From the NCBI RefSeq assembly GCF_048771995.1, contig NC_133027.1:5142001-5206000 (forward strand): a stretch of 64,000 nt of DNA, written 5' to 3'. Positions within the stretch are counted from its first letter, which is position 1. Each line of letters begins with the position of its first letter. This document shows positions 13,701 through 25,901 of this stretch, piece after piece. Origin of the DNA: Taeniopygia guttata (taxonomy: Eukaryota; Chordata; Aves; Passeriformes; Estrildidae). The position numbers and the translations under genes are program-made. The notes beneath the pieces are model-generated. The model saw only the letters and a program-made list of their open reading frames with translations. It was not told where the DNA came from and did not search any database.

Positions 13701-15365
13701 CCATAGAATGCAGAGCTATAATCAACTGGAGGGAAAAAATACTGTGGCAGACAAAAATCATGCCAAAGGCATTCGTAGGAAAAATACAAGTGAGAAGGAA
13801 GGATTGAAAAAATGGCAGATGCTTAGACCTGTGTTAGCTCAGCCTGGCTCTCCTCTGAGTTTGCTCAGCCTGGCCCTGTCCTGAGTTGTCTCGTGTGGGT
13901 TCAGTTTAACAGAGATGGTTCCTTGGAGCAGAGCTGAGTGTGACAGTCTGATTTCAGGCTGTTCCTCTTCTCTGACTTAAGAGGAAGGGAAAAGTATTTA
14001 CCTGATCAGTTTATGAGTAGCTGTGAGAATCTGTCACCTTTAGGTGTCAGAACTTCTAAACTGCTCAATGCATCGGAATCCCAATCTCTGTTTACCCAGT
14101 TCATCTATATTTTGGTCAAATTTCCAGAAAGTCTTATTTCCTCCTTAAACCACTTTTTCCAACTATTGCAGTAACTAAAGAATGAACTTGATTTAATACA
14201 TCTTTAGGAAGTAATTCAGACTTGAGAGAGCCTATTCAGAAATTTGGGTTACCTTTGTATGTATAAATAAAACAAACTACTAAATTTCTGAAACATTTTA
14301 TTCAGAGCCTTGGCTTTTTTTATTTTTATCTCCACAAAATCATGCTTTCTCTTCCTTCATCAGAAAGAAAGAGATTTCTCTTCTTTCATCAAAAAACAAA
14401 GTGCCTGGATTTTCTTCATTCAAGTATATTACCGTAATTACTGAAAAGCATTCTAAGTTATAAAAGCTTAAAAAGGGTCAAAAAGCCCTGTAATATATTA
14501 TAGGGATATATATGTATACATAGGGATATATATGTTTATATGATAGGGACATATATGTAGAGGTGTACATACAATATATATCCCTGACAGCGACACAGTT
14601 CAGCTAATCCAACAGATTCTTCATTTTTTACAGATTTGACTGCAGATAGTTGTTTTGCATTGTATTTTGATGTGAACTCCTGAGTACCAAAACTACACAA
14701 TCAACCCAAGCTGCACCAACTGTGGAAGTGATTTGATTTTTATAACAGTGTGTATTTTTATGAATGAAGATAAAACCACAGGACTGTGTATGGGATGGAG
14801 TATTCCATGGAAAATACTGAAATCTGATACCAGCTCTGGTGACACTCGTGGCCTTGTTGCTCCTCAGGAGGAAGACAAAGATCCCTTAATTAAACTGGGC
14901 CATATTAAACACTGTGTATGAACTGGTTATTTATTTTGTGTGCATCAGCCTCACACACACGGGGTTCTGAAGCCTGGCTGTGACCCATCAGGTGGCAGTG
15001 GAGGGTGCCAGATGATGGACAGTGCTGGTCATTCTGCTCCTGCATTTTTCCCTTGCCCTGTCACAGCTGGAATTGTACTGCACACACAAAACTGCTCAGT
15101 TTTGTTCCCAAACTTGCCTTCATTGAAAATATAGGAGTGCCCTCTGGTGGAAAACTGAGCAGTCGAAGCTCCGGTGTCACTAAGAATAAGCATTTTTCCT
15201 CAAATGAAAATACTAATTTCTTTCTGGTACACCAAAGGTTTTAGTTACATCACTGAATATTTCAAGGCCAGATTCATCATTTTGTGCTTTGTCATTCTGC
15301 AAGGAAGACTTCAGAGCTCTGAGGCTCCAGGTGTTCTAACCAGGAGCAGTGGTTTGGTGAAAATA
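10761..15365. other. Intergenic, about 4.6 kb, no gene seen
   Basis: No conserved coding signal. Minor features are a 26-bp imperfect tandem duplication at 13837-13888 and an AT-rich direct/inverted repeat cluster at 14501-14585. Open frames here are short and have no recognisable product. Confidence 0.4.
14501..14585. repeat. Short direct and inverted repeat cluster
   Basis: TAGGGATATATATG occurs at 14501 and 14521, with a variant TAGGGACATATATG near 14544. The segment 14563-14585 (GTGTACATACAATATATATC, then CCT) is the inverse of the first unit, so the DNA could fold into a hairpin. Confidence 0.7.
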
Positions 15366-15426
15366 TCAGAGGAATGGTTTGGGTTGGAAGGGACTTGAAA
15401 GATCACCTGGTTCCAATCCCCTGCCA
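15366..15426 (-). mobile_element. CR1 3' end fragment
   Basis: GAATGGTTTGGGTTGGAAGG followed by GACTTGAAAGATCACCTGG is the reverse complement of the CR1 3' terminus. Only about 60 bases remain. Confidence 0.8.
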
Positions 15427-15675
15427 GAGAAATTAGGTACTGTTGAGATTTGTGTATTAGTTGCTCAATGATTTAAAAAGGAAAACATCAACATTTAAAT
15501 GTAAAAAAGAAAAAAATAGTTTTAAAAGCCATGAAATTGGATTAGGAGCTAATTTGGCATCCCCAGGTTTTTTTGTGAGCTATCAGACCCATCTGTGTCC
15601 ACAGAGCTGGTGGAAATTAGGACCACAGCAGTGCTGAAAAAAAGAGGGAGAGAAAGAGAATAAAGGGGAAGGGGG

Positions 15676-16177
15676 AGGAAAGGAAAGGAAAGGAAAGGAA
15701 AGGAAAGGAAAGGAAAGGAAAGGAAAGGAAAGGAAAGGAAAGGAAAGGAAAGGAAAGGAAAGGAAAGGAAAGGAAAGGAAAGGAAAGGAAAGGAAAGGAA
15801 AGGAAAGGAAAGGAAAGGAAAGGAAAGGAAAGGAAAGGAAAGGAAAGGAAAGGAAAGGAAAGGAAAGGAAAGGAAAGGAAAGGAAAGGAAAGGAAAGGAA
15901 AGGAAAGGAAAGGAAAGGAAAGGAAAGGAAAGGAAAGGAAAGGAAAGGAAAGGAAAGGAAAGGAAAGGAAAGGAAAGGAAAGGAAAGGAAAGGAAAGGAA
16001 AGGAAAGGAAAGGAAAGGAAAGGAAAGGAAAGGAAAGGAAAGGAAAGGAAAGGAAAGGAAAGGAAAGGAAAGGAAAGGAAAGGAAAGGAAAGGAAAGGAA
16101 AGGAAAGGAAAGGAAAGGAAAGGAAAGGAAAGGAAAGGAAAGGAAAGGAAAGGAAAGGAAAGGAAAGGAAAGGAAAG
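15676..16177. repeat. (GGAAA)n array, about 100 copies
   Basis: About 500 bases of almost perfect AGGAA/GGAAA pentamers, all purine on the + strand. The flank 15640-15675 is also purine rich. The long minus-strand frame through it (FPFLS repeated) is an artefact of the repeat. Confidence 0.98.
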
Positions 16178-16446
16178 GGGAGAGGAAAGGAAAGGGGAGA
16201 GGAAAGGGGAGAGGAAAGGGGAGAGGAAAGGGGAGAGGAAAGGGGAGAGGAAAGGGGAGAGGAAAGGGGAGAGGAAAGGGGAGAGGAAAGGGGAGAGGAA
16301 AGGGGAGAGGAAAGGGGAGAGGAAAGGGGAGAGGAAAGGGGAGAGGAAAGGGGAGAGGAAAGGGGAGAGGAAAGGGGAGAGGAAAGGGGAGAGGAAAGGG
16401 GAGAGGAAAGGGGAGAGGAAAGGGGAGAGGAAAGGGGAGAGGAAAG
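16178..16446. repeat. 12-bp minisatellite AGGAAAGGGGAG, about 22 copies
   Basis: Directly abuts the GGAAA array and keeps the polypurine strand. The unit looks like two pentamer-derived halves with extra G and a GA. The copies are nearly identical. Confidence 0.97.
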
Positions 16447-17029
16447 GAAAAAGGAGAGGAGAAAAGGAGTAGTAATTTGCTAAAAAATTCAGGCTCTCAG
16501 ATGATGACGTTCTTTTAAGGTAAATATACATTAACTTGATTATTTGATAACCTGAACACAGCTTGTGTTTTGTTGCTTGGCACTAAAAGTATCCTTGGAG
16601 CAGATGAAAAAATGTCCTACTTGTGCAATATGGAATATTAAAGAAAAATTACTTTGGCAAATGGCAAGTTTCCTGGTAAACACTCTCTGGCTCTGTGGGA
16701 GTGGTACTTCACTGACCCAAAGTGTTTGCTTTCCACAGAGCAAAGGACCAGCAAGAAAAAGGTCTGTGAGACTAAAATCTGCAGGTCTGTCATATGACAA
16801 TATCACAATGTAAAAACTTTTTTTATATTTATCTTCTAAAGCCACACAGACATGGAGATAATCTAAACAGTGAAATTTAAAGCCCTTTTTCTACACAGGG
16901 AAATGAAATAAATGTCCATGTAAATGTTTTTCACTACAATAGAACATGGGATGACAGAGGGGGAGTCAAGGCTGATGAAATTTTCATCCAGTACTTAAAG
17001 AAGTAATTGAATAAATCTTGGAACCGTGA
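16447..17029. other. Intergenic, no feature seen
   Basis: Unique-looking sequence between the polypurine array and a CR1 fragment. No exon recognised. Confidence 0.4.
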
Positions 17030-17150
17030 TCAAGGTTCAAGGCAATGTTGGATGAGGCTCTAAGCACCCTGTTCTAGCTGGTCTCATCCCTGCCTATTGG
17101 AACTACATGATCATTAAGGTCCCTTGCAATTGTGAGATTCTGTGATTTTA
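17030..17150 (+). mobile_element. CR1 3' end fragment
   Basis: CAATGTTGGATGAGGCTCTA then AAGGTCCCTTGCAATTGTGA and ATTCTGTGATTTTA: a forward, old CR1 terminus. Confidence 0.75.
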
Positions 17151-17619
17151 ACATCCGCTGCATGAAGAAAATCATCACACAAAAGTCATTAGAGAATTGG
17201 GATGATGGATGTGGAACTTCTGCCCAGAAAGGGAACTAAAGGAGCATTTCAGTTACTGACCTCATCTAATCCAGGGAAAAACTGTGAATCAAATTATTGA
17301 AAAAACAATGCATAAATCCGTGGAAGCTATGCTGATGGCAAAACACATCTAATATTTAAAACTTCCATTAAGCAAGCCTGTGAGATGAAAAGGCCTCATG
17401 GTAGCAAAGTCCTTAAAAGGGAACTTTTACATTTCTCTTTACATACCCAAAGCAGAAATGTGGAATTGTTACTCTGCTGCTCTAGTATGCAAACTGCTGG
17501 CACAAAAAGATAAGAACCTTCCTGTGTTTAGCTGAAAGAATCAAGGCTAAAATAGAATAATTACGTCAAGTGGCTGGGTATGGTAAATACAATAAATATG
17601 ATGTGGAAAATGGCAGAGC

Positions 17620-18110
17620 AGGTTTGGGTTGCAGCGACTCTCACATTTCCTGTGTCAGAAATGCCATATATGGACAAGACTGCCACCTTCCACTGTCCCA
17701 GCTTGCTCCAGCCCCATCCAACCTGGCCTTGGACACTTCCAGGGATTGGGCAGCCACAGCTTCTCAGGACAACTTGTGCCAGGGCCTCACCACCCTCTGA
17801 TTAAAGAATTTCTTCCTCACATTGAATCTAACCCTGCCCTCAGTCAGTTTGGAGTCATCACCCCTTGTCCTGTCATTCCATGCCCTTGCCAAAAGTCCCT
17901 CTCCAGCTCACTTGTTGCTCCTTTAGGTGCTGAAAGGTCTAAGGTCTCCCTGGAGCCTTCTGTTTTCCAGAGTGAAAATTCCAACTCTCTCAGCCTTTCA
18001 TATTCCCCAAAGCATTTAGTTCATTTGAGTCTGCAACTTCTTGACATTGCCTAGGGTATCCTGCCAGGGCTCCAGATAAAATCTGGAAAGGCACAAGTCT
18101 TCCACATGCA
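17620..18110 (-). mobile_element. CR1 LINE fragment
   Basis: Reverse CR1: ACCTTCCACTGTCCCAGCTT, CCATCCAACCTGGCCTTGGA, GCCAGGGCCTCACCACCCTC and CTGGAGCCTTCTGTTTTCCA. About 490 bases of the 3' part. Confidence 0.88.
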
Positions 18111-21100
18111 CTTGCAACATCCTTAGCACTGAAAAGGTGTCTTGGTTTATATGAGATGGTGCCAAGTGTCTCTTTATGGGCTGCTACATTGAAATTTAGG
18201 TCTTCACCTACCTAGAAGATCTCCCTCCTTCTGGTGGGAGAACTTACTTAGCTGTAAATAGAAAATGTAGAAGAAATCTATATTTCAGGTTGTCACCACA
18301 GGCCCCCAGCCAGGTAATAATTAGTATTGACTCCGTGCTTCTCAGAAGACTGATCAATCACTTTATTATACTATACTTATCAAGAAACCCATCATCCTTA
18401 CAGACAGTCACAATGGACCCAATTGGTTCTTGAATCCAAACACCATCACCACTGGCCAATTAAGAACCCACCCGTTGGTAAACAAATCTCCATAACACAT
18501 TCCACATGTGCACAACAACAGGTGCAACAAGTGGAGATAAGAATTGTTTATAATTCCCTTCTCTGATCTTCCTACAGCCTTCCCCAGGACAATGCCTGGC
18601 AAAGTTGTGTGTTGCTCTCTGTGGTCAGAGAGCTGCTGCCACATCAGGTACCCTCTTTTAGTTAGACAACTGTATAATTCAAGTGTATTTTATGACTTAC
18701 TTCAAAAGAATTTGTTCATTGATTCATAAAGTACAGCACTGTATTTGTTTTTCCCTGACTTAACCATAGAAAAGCACTAACATAAGCATGCATAGTGAGC
18801 TATCATTGATACTCATGTGAACAGCTGGATACTTCCCAAAAGCAGAAAGCTGTAAAAGTTGTGTATCAGTTTCAATGAGGAAATATTTTTTCCTTAGCAA
18901 TCATTTTCTGCCAGTCATTACAGAACAGTGTTTTCTAGGTTCATCTTTCTGGACTGTGTGTACATTTTCTATCATTATCACATCATATCACATCTCTCTA
19001 AAGGGAAAAATTTTGCAGGATGCAGAAGCCAGGAATCTGTGTCTGCCTTTGCAACACTTTTCTCAGGGTCTTCCCCAGCAAATAAATGCCCCCCCTTCCC
19101 TTCCTCCCCATCCAGCAGCTCTATGGCTCCTGGAAGTCAGGCTGTGGAAAGGCTCAGCTTCAGCAAAGTGTGTGGAAAGCCCCTCAGTCAAGATATGCTT
19201 TGAGCAGGTATTTAAAATATCCTCTGGTTATGTTGCTTCTATTCATCTTCTATCAAGTAATTTCCAGCTTCAGACTGTAAAAAAGGTGAGAAGTCACTCC
19301 ACAAAGAAGCTTGGCTGTGGCCAAATGCAGTTGGTTCAGGAATTATTACGAGTCAAAATGCATTTAATCAGCAATGTAATTTCCAAATGACAGTTCAAGT
19401 TAGGATTTTAAGTGGCGTTTCTATAAAAACCTCTTTTCACAGCTCCAAATATTTTTCATTTACTTACTGTAACCAGTCCAATAGAATGTTCTGTGTGAGA
19501 CTCACTGACTTGGAAGTCAGGTTTTCCTGTTTTCTATGTTAACATTAATTTTTGTTGCAACAGGTTCAAGATACTTTTAACCAACTGGAAACCATTACAA
19601 GAAGATCAACCTTCTTTCTGCACCCTCTATAACAACTCTGGTTTACTTTTATGCCAAATGCATGAAAAGATTAAAGTGCTCTTATATAAAAGCATTTAAG
19701 GAATATAAGCATTTTAAGGAATCAATTTCACACCCATACTTTTAAAATTATTTTGCAGTAATAGGTCCCACATTGTCACTACTTCTAAATTACAGAAAAT
19801 CTTTTCCCAGCAAATACATGTAGCAAACAAAAGGGTGTGCATGAAAAACTTCAATTTGTGTAGCCTGTATTTCTCAGACAACTGTCTGAAGTTATTAACC
19901 ATGTAAATTGAACATACAACCTGTTTTATCCATGAGTAATAAACAAAGGCCTCCAGGTGATCATTTCATTTGAGATATCTGTGATAGTTTGAGTCTGCAT
20001 TGCTTTGTGTCTTTCACTACTAGAGAGAAAGGGGTGTATTCTCACTTCCTTTAAATAACAATAAAAATTAATAAATCACCTATATCAAAATTCAGTTTGA
20101 ATTCTAAGAAAAGTCATTATAGTTTGTTTGCTCTGTTTCCTGTTGGCCAGATTTAGTTCAAATAAGGGATTTGTTCCAGAGGATCAGCTGGGCTTTGGTT
20201 TAGTTACACCTGACTCTCACAGAGAAAGAAAAAAAAATTGTGTTGTTCTAATGTTTTCTACACAGAATTCTCTGTTCACTTTCTGTGTATCCTTCCACAC
20301 TGTTGTTATAATTCATTTACAACAGGCATTGGTTTATTTGGTTTATGGGAGAAATATGATTGAAGGGATGAAGCTCATCTCTCTCATTGACCTGTATCTG
20401 ATATTTTCTCTTATTCTAATGTAACATTTAAATATATTAGATATGTTTCTTCCCATAGGTGACTCGAGAGGTGTATTTTAACTACTTGCAAGAAAAAGTT
20501 GAGCTGAAATGCAAGTGCTTTCACTATTGGGTTGTCCCAGGAGATGGAATGAGTTTTACCCCAGATTTTTTTTCTGGAGTCAGATTCCTGATGTGCCATA
20601 GCAGAGATTTACAAAATGTTTCCAATGACTTATTATGTCTAAAGTGAAGCTGAATTAAAAATCTCTATATGCTTAAAAATGACAATTATGCACTTTACAG
20701 TGCTCAGCGTTGCCACGTTTCAGCAAAGATTGAAAAGAGCATGAACACAGGCACATATTGAACTTTGATATGAGAAGTATATGATTGTTCTGATGGAAAC
20801 GTTTGCTAATCCATTTTGGGCTTATTGAAAATGACTTTCACACACATGCACAAAATCCCTCCTGCAATTTTGTATGTTAGACTTTAAAAGCTCTCTGGAA
20901 TAATAGTACTATGAAAGAATGATATTCATCACCTGAGGAAGCCATGAAATCTCCTTGTTGCAAACTTTCTAGAAACATACAGAAAAACATCTCTAAGGAG
21001 CAGCCTATTTTTTACAGATCACTTTCTGGGAACACAAGAGAAGGAATAGGCCTCTAAAAGTTTCTGAATAAAATTTTTATTATTCCATTATACTGTGCTT

Positions 21101-22519
21101 ATGTACGGTTACTCTGACAGCAACTTTTTGATTGATTGACTCTGTTGCTTCTCTCTAATAATAATAATAATCTGGAGTGGAAGGTGAACTGGGTTGTGTG
21201 GAAGAAATCAGTACTGTACCTTTTTGCTAAACACAGGTCTGCAAGGTGTTCTGACAGCCAAGAAAAAAGATTTGTGCAATGTTAAGAACCACTCAGAACT
21301 GCATGGATTTTAATTTGAAGTGCTATTTTTACTGTCATTTTCGTAAGTGGAAATAAAGGATTGAAGAAACTGGATTTTTGTCTTCATTGTTAAAGATAAA
21401 TCAGATTTCTGCAGTTCAGGTTTACACAAGGCCTGGAGGAGAACTTCCACAGTCAAATCACTCAAGCTGATCTTTTTTAAATAACGTTCCATAGATTTAT
21501 CTTTAATAATATACATATGTTTGTAGAACCCCATAAATACTTAATTTATTTTTTAATTAAATTACCCCACCCCTTCAGGTAATCCACATAAGGAAGTGGG
21601 AATTGCTATTCTAAATTGTTCTTTGTACCATGGTCCCGGATGCCAGTTTTATTAATCTTTTCTTTCTTCCCAATTATTTCACCCACAGACCAAGAATTGT
21701 AGCATATCTGACAGTCATCCTTTAGAGAACAAATTGTTTTCACTATTCAAACAGGTGGGGCATGCTTTAAAGAAATACTTGTAGTAGCATAATTTCATTT
21801 TAATAGTTCAAATAAAGCTTGGGTGACTGGAGTGAATGAATGAAAATTGTTGAGTAAGGTGGATGGGGTAAAAGAATGGAAGTATCTCCCAGGACATTGG
21901 GAATCTGGAGCTGCTGGACTGCCTCCCCTCACAGTCAATAGAAATGCAGTCAATAACTATGGGAGGTGTCTCATGAGGCTTTCTGATGGTGATAACCCTG
22001 GTCTCATCAAAATTGTCACAAGCACTTCAGATAAAAAAGTAACTGTGCCCTTATCTCAGAGCATGGAAGGATACGGGAGACCTTATCAGAGGCAACTTCC
22101 CGTGAGTGCTGCCCACTATACAAAGAAAGAACAAAGGCAGCTGTGTTTCCCAACACAGGGGTTATAATACAGTATTAGAATTCTGGCAACAGCAGGCAGC
22201 TGCAGGAATTCTGCAGAAATCTGGAAACAGTGAGGCAATATTGACTTGCAGCATGGGCAGCAACCTGTGCCCAGTGTAGTGAAAAGGGTGCTCAGTGTGC
22301 AACACACCACAGCAAAGGCAAGGATGAGGAAGGGAACAAAGAAAGGAATAAGGAGATGTGCAGGTGCTTTATGCCTTCTAATACAAACAGACTGCATGGA
22401 AGGAAGCAAGAAAGGTTGTGTTTGAACTGAGAGGATCTGTAAAAGCTGCTTTTGTGATATTTTACCTTAGAGTGGAAACAAAGGTTCGGCAAGAAGGAAG
22501 GATGAGCAGAGTGATGCCA
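18111..22519. other. Intergenic, about 4.4 kb, no gene seen
   Basis: No recognised exon or repeat. Open frames up to about 170 codons exist but lack family similarity, codon bias or splice context that I can support. Confidence 0.4.
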
Positions 22520-22630
22520 GGTTGGATAGGGCTTGGAGCAACCTGGAATAGTGGAAGGTGTCCCTGCTCAGGGCAGGGGGTTGGAACTTGGAGATCTTTA
22601 AGGTCTTTTCAATCCTGACAATTTCATGCT
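22520..22630 (+). mobile_element. CR1 3' end fragment
   Basis: CCAGGTTGGATAGGGCTTGG, GTGGAAGGTGTCCCTGCTCA and GGTTGGAACTTGGAGATCTT: a forward CR1 terminus. Confidence 0.85.
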
Positions 22631-22731
22631 GCCCTAGAGCAGAGCACATGCCACACATCTCTCCAGACTGAAGACATGAAACATCTGCAGCCAGTCTTGA
22701 GCAACATCTAGGGTGAGTTATGTGTACAATA

Positions 22732-23040
22732 ATCACAGAATCACAGAGTGGTTTGGGTTGGAAGGGACCTTAAAGATCACCTTGTGTTTGGGCAGAGACA
22801 CCTTCCACTAGACCAGATTACTCAGAGCCCCATCCAACCTTGTCTTGAACATTTCCAGGAACAGGGCAGCCACAGCTTCTCTGGGCCACCTCTTGCAGTG
22901 TCTCATTACACTCATAGTCCAGAATTTCTTCCTAATATCTATTCAATATCTATTCTATTCTTCCCCCTTTCAGTTTAAAGTCATCCCCCTTTGTCCTCTC
23001 ATTATATGTGCTGGTAAAAAATTATGCCCAGTGCCACAGC
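22732..23040 (-). mobile_element. CR1 LINE fragment
   Basis: Begins AATCACAGAATCACAGAGTGGTTTG-type 3' repeats, then GGGTTGGAAGGGACCTTAAA, CCATCCAACCTTGTCTTGAA and AGAATTTCTTCCTAATATC. Reverse orientation, about 100 bases from the forward fragment at 22520. Confidence 0.9.
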
Positions 23041-25899
23041 CTCAGTGAGCTAATGGAATATAACTTTTATTCAGCAAATGGAAGTTCAGGAACCACTTGG
23101 ATGAAAATATCACTGTGTTGCCCACAGTTGTTCTGTGTACAGCTAAGAAGATGCTCACTTATGTCTCTGCCTCAAAATATTTATCCCACTCTTTTGCCAG
23201 AAACAGGAAACACAGCTATAAAACAACCAGCTCGGAACTCAAGCTTTTATTTTGTGAACACATTAGCACTGTAGCTTGCTGATCAGACTAGAAGCTGAAG
23301 TTCTGCAAAAGGACATGTCTTCTGTCTTCTCTTTTTCCTTGCCATGGAGACAAGAAAAAAAATCCAGAACAATGCATCTGGATTGGTTCATTTTCATCAC
23401 CTGTTCCTCAAGGAAAGTTCTTCTTGCAGAATGGGCAGCCCCAAAGCTGATGTCATTTATCAGCAATAAATATTGACAAGGGGAAAAAAAAGGGAAATGT
23501 GTATATATATACAACCCTGGACTGAGGACAGCCTTTCACTCTCCTGCTACTTCCTCAGATACGGGAGGATTCTGGTGGATGAAGGTAATGTATGCAAAAC
23601 GCAATTTCAGCCTTAGAGATTTTATCCATACAGTCTCTTTTTTATTGTGCTACAAATTTTAGTGGAGTTAATAGCAAAGTTGCACCAATAATTGATAATG
23701 TGATAATTGAAAGAAAATTTATGCTTATAATATCCCAGAGAAAGAATGTAAAATAAAACATATCTTCTCTGAAACCACACTTACCATGAGTAGGGATCAA
23801 AAATTGCTTCAGTGGAGTCAAATTTCCACATTTCTTTAGATCAAAATGTAACACTTTTACCCTTGCTTCTTCCTACAAATGTGAACATATAAAAATCCAT
23901 TTTGCATGGGGTTGTCAGTCATGGGAAATGCTTTTCTAATGTCTTTTGAATTGTTCTGGTGTTAAATTTATACCACGTGAGTATTGGGATACTCCAGTAC
24001 AGCTGAATTCAGAATTTTTTTCATCTCTAAATGTTAACTATCTGTCCAAACTTTCAGGTATATTTGCTGCTGAAAAGTCTAATATATATATTATAGTATG
24101 TAGTAAGCTGATTAACTTTTCTTAATGGAGAGTGAATTTATTACTTTAATGAAATTTAATGAGGTAAATTCAGAGAAGGTAGAGGAAAAACATCAAAATA
24201 AGTGAAAAGACAAATATTCCCACTCTGCCAAACTTTCATACTTGCTATGCCCTGAAAGCTGTATCAGAAGGCAGGAGAAAGTTTCTACAGATGAATGAAA
24301 CGCCAGGATTAAACATAAAGACTGTATTTTTCAAGTAGAAATTTGTTTACAGTTTTGAAGCTATCAATGGGTTTTTTTGTATTTTACACTCAATCAAATT
24401 TTCATGAAACCTCAGGTTTTCAAGTAGACCAGCCTAAAAGTGCATTGCTGGCATTTGTTTTTCAGAAGCATAGAAGTGATTTAGTGGATTGAGCACTATT
24501 GGCAGGGAAGGATAATGTATCTGGGAACCATCATCTTTGACTTTGAAAGTAAAGCCCAACACATTTAGTCCAAGAGACAAATTTGATGGTAGAGTCTGGC
24601 AGTTGAAGATGTGCAGTAGTATTTAATCAACTTTAACTTTGTATCCAGAAATATTTTATGTTTCCTGTTGCAGAATTTAATCTGGGAAGTCCCAAAAAGA
24701 TTTTGTTTCTGTGTGTATGGAAGGTAAAGACAATTCCTCGGTGTCTAAAAATATCCCTGCAGTTTAAGAATTTATTCTTCATTAATATCAGTGATATCTC
24801 TGCCTCTACCTCATGCAAATTATTTCCTTATGAAATCACAGGAAAACAAGATAAAGACTGAATATCTGAATGACTTGATAGGACAAGGGTTAGTGATTCT
24901 AAACTAAAGGGGGGGACATTTTTTTTTTTTACAATGATAGTTTCTCTATCAAGCAGAATTTCCTAGATTTCTATTGACCTGTCCTGCTCACACCATGGAT
25001 TTTTCTGAGAGGCCAGCTCTAAGACATTTTATATTTGTTGGGTTTTGTTATCTCTATTTCCCTCTTGCATGTCTGGTTTTAGGCAGCGTGCTGAGCTCAA
25101 AGCTAATCTCTCTTGGGATTTTGCCACATCTTTTTAACTACCAAAAAGACTCTTACCTGTGTATATCCTCATCAATACAAAGATATATAACTTTTGATCC
25201 TTTTGATGTGCAGAAAAAGCATCCTGTTCATATGAATGGGTTTCAGAGTGTCTGTATACACCTGCATGAGATGCCTCAGGAGTCAGAGTGCAGTAGCCAA
25301 CATTATTTGTTAATAACATCATATTAGAAGGTTTTCTTTATGTCTAGGTGTTAGATGAAATATGAAGGTGATCACCACCATTTTCTTGAGTCTTTATGAT
25401 GCTGAATTAATGCGGAAACAGGGAAGTGGGAAAGAAATGGAGACTATAGTCCATGTGGTCAGTGCTCCACTCCAAAACACCAAATCTCACTATGGATGAG
25501 GCTTGAGAAGGACTCTGATGTAACAGTGCTGAACACATTAATGGGCTTTTTTATATACAGGGAGGCAGACATTAAGGAAATGCTGCAAAATCAAGATACC
25601 TTGAATAAAGGAGTCAAAAGGGGGCTGATCCACCTATTCCAAATAACACACAACTTTATTCTATTTACAGTCCCTGCTTCCATGCAAGGTGGAGTCTTCT
25701 CTCTGTAGGAGGCAGTGGTGCCCATGCACAGTTCCAGCACATCTATATTCAGGATCAACTAAAATAAACTTCTTTGTTCAGGCTTCACTTTGCAACAGTT
25801 TTGTATCTTGCTCACATATCACATTATGCTATAAAATGTATGCAACAGAGACTAATGGATTTTGGGGGTTTGTTTTTGGTTTTTTTTTTCCCCCTGTAG
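23041..25899. other. 5' flank of CRISP gene 2
   Basis: No coding exon recognised. The acceptor before the start codon at 25899 implies that a non-coding first exon and the promoter lie somewhere in this interval; I could not place them. Confidence 0.4.
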
Positions 25900-25901
25900 A
25901 A

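Noticed and set aside
15617-16531. A 304-codon minus-strand open frame encoding LSPF and FPFLS repeats
   Set aside because: It is only the translation of the GGAAA pentamer and 12-mer arrays, which lack stop codons in this frame. No splice or start context supports a gene.
20451-20647. Acceptor-like ATAG then a 62-codon frame
   Set aside because: No domain match, no partner exons and no conserved motif.
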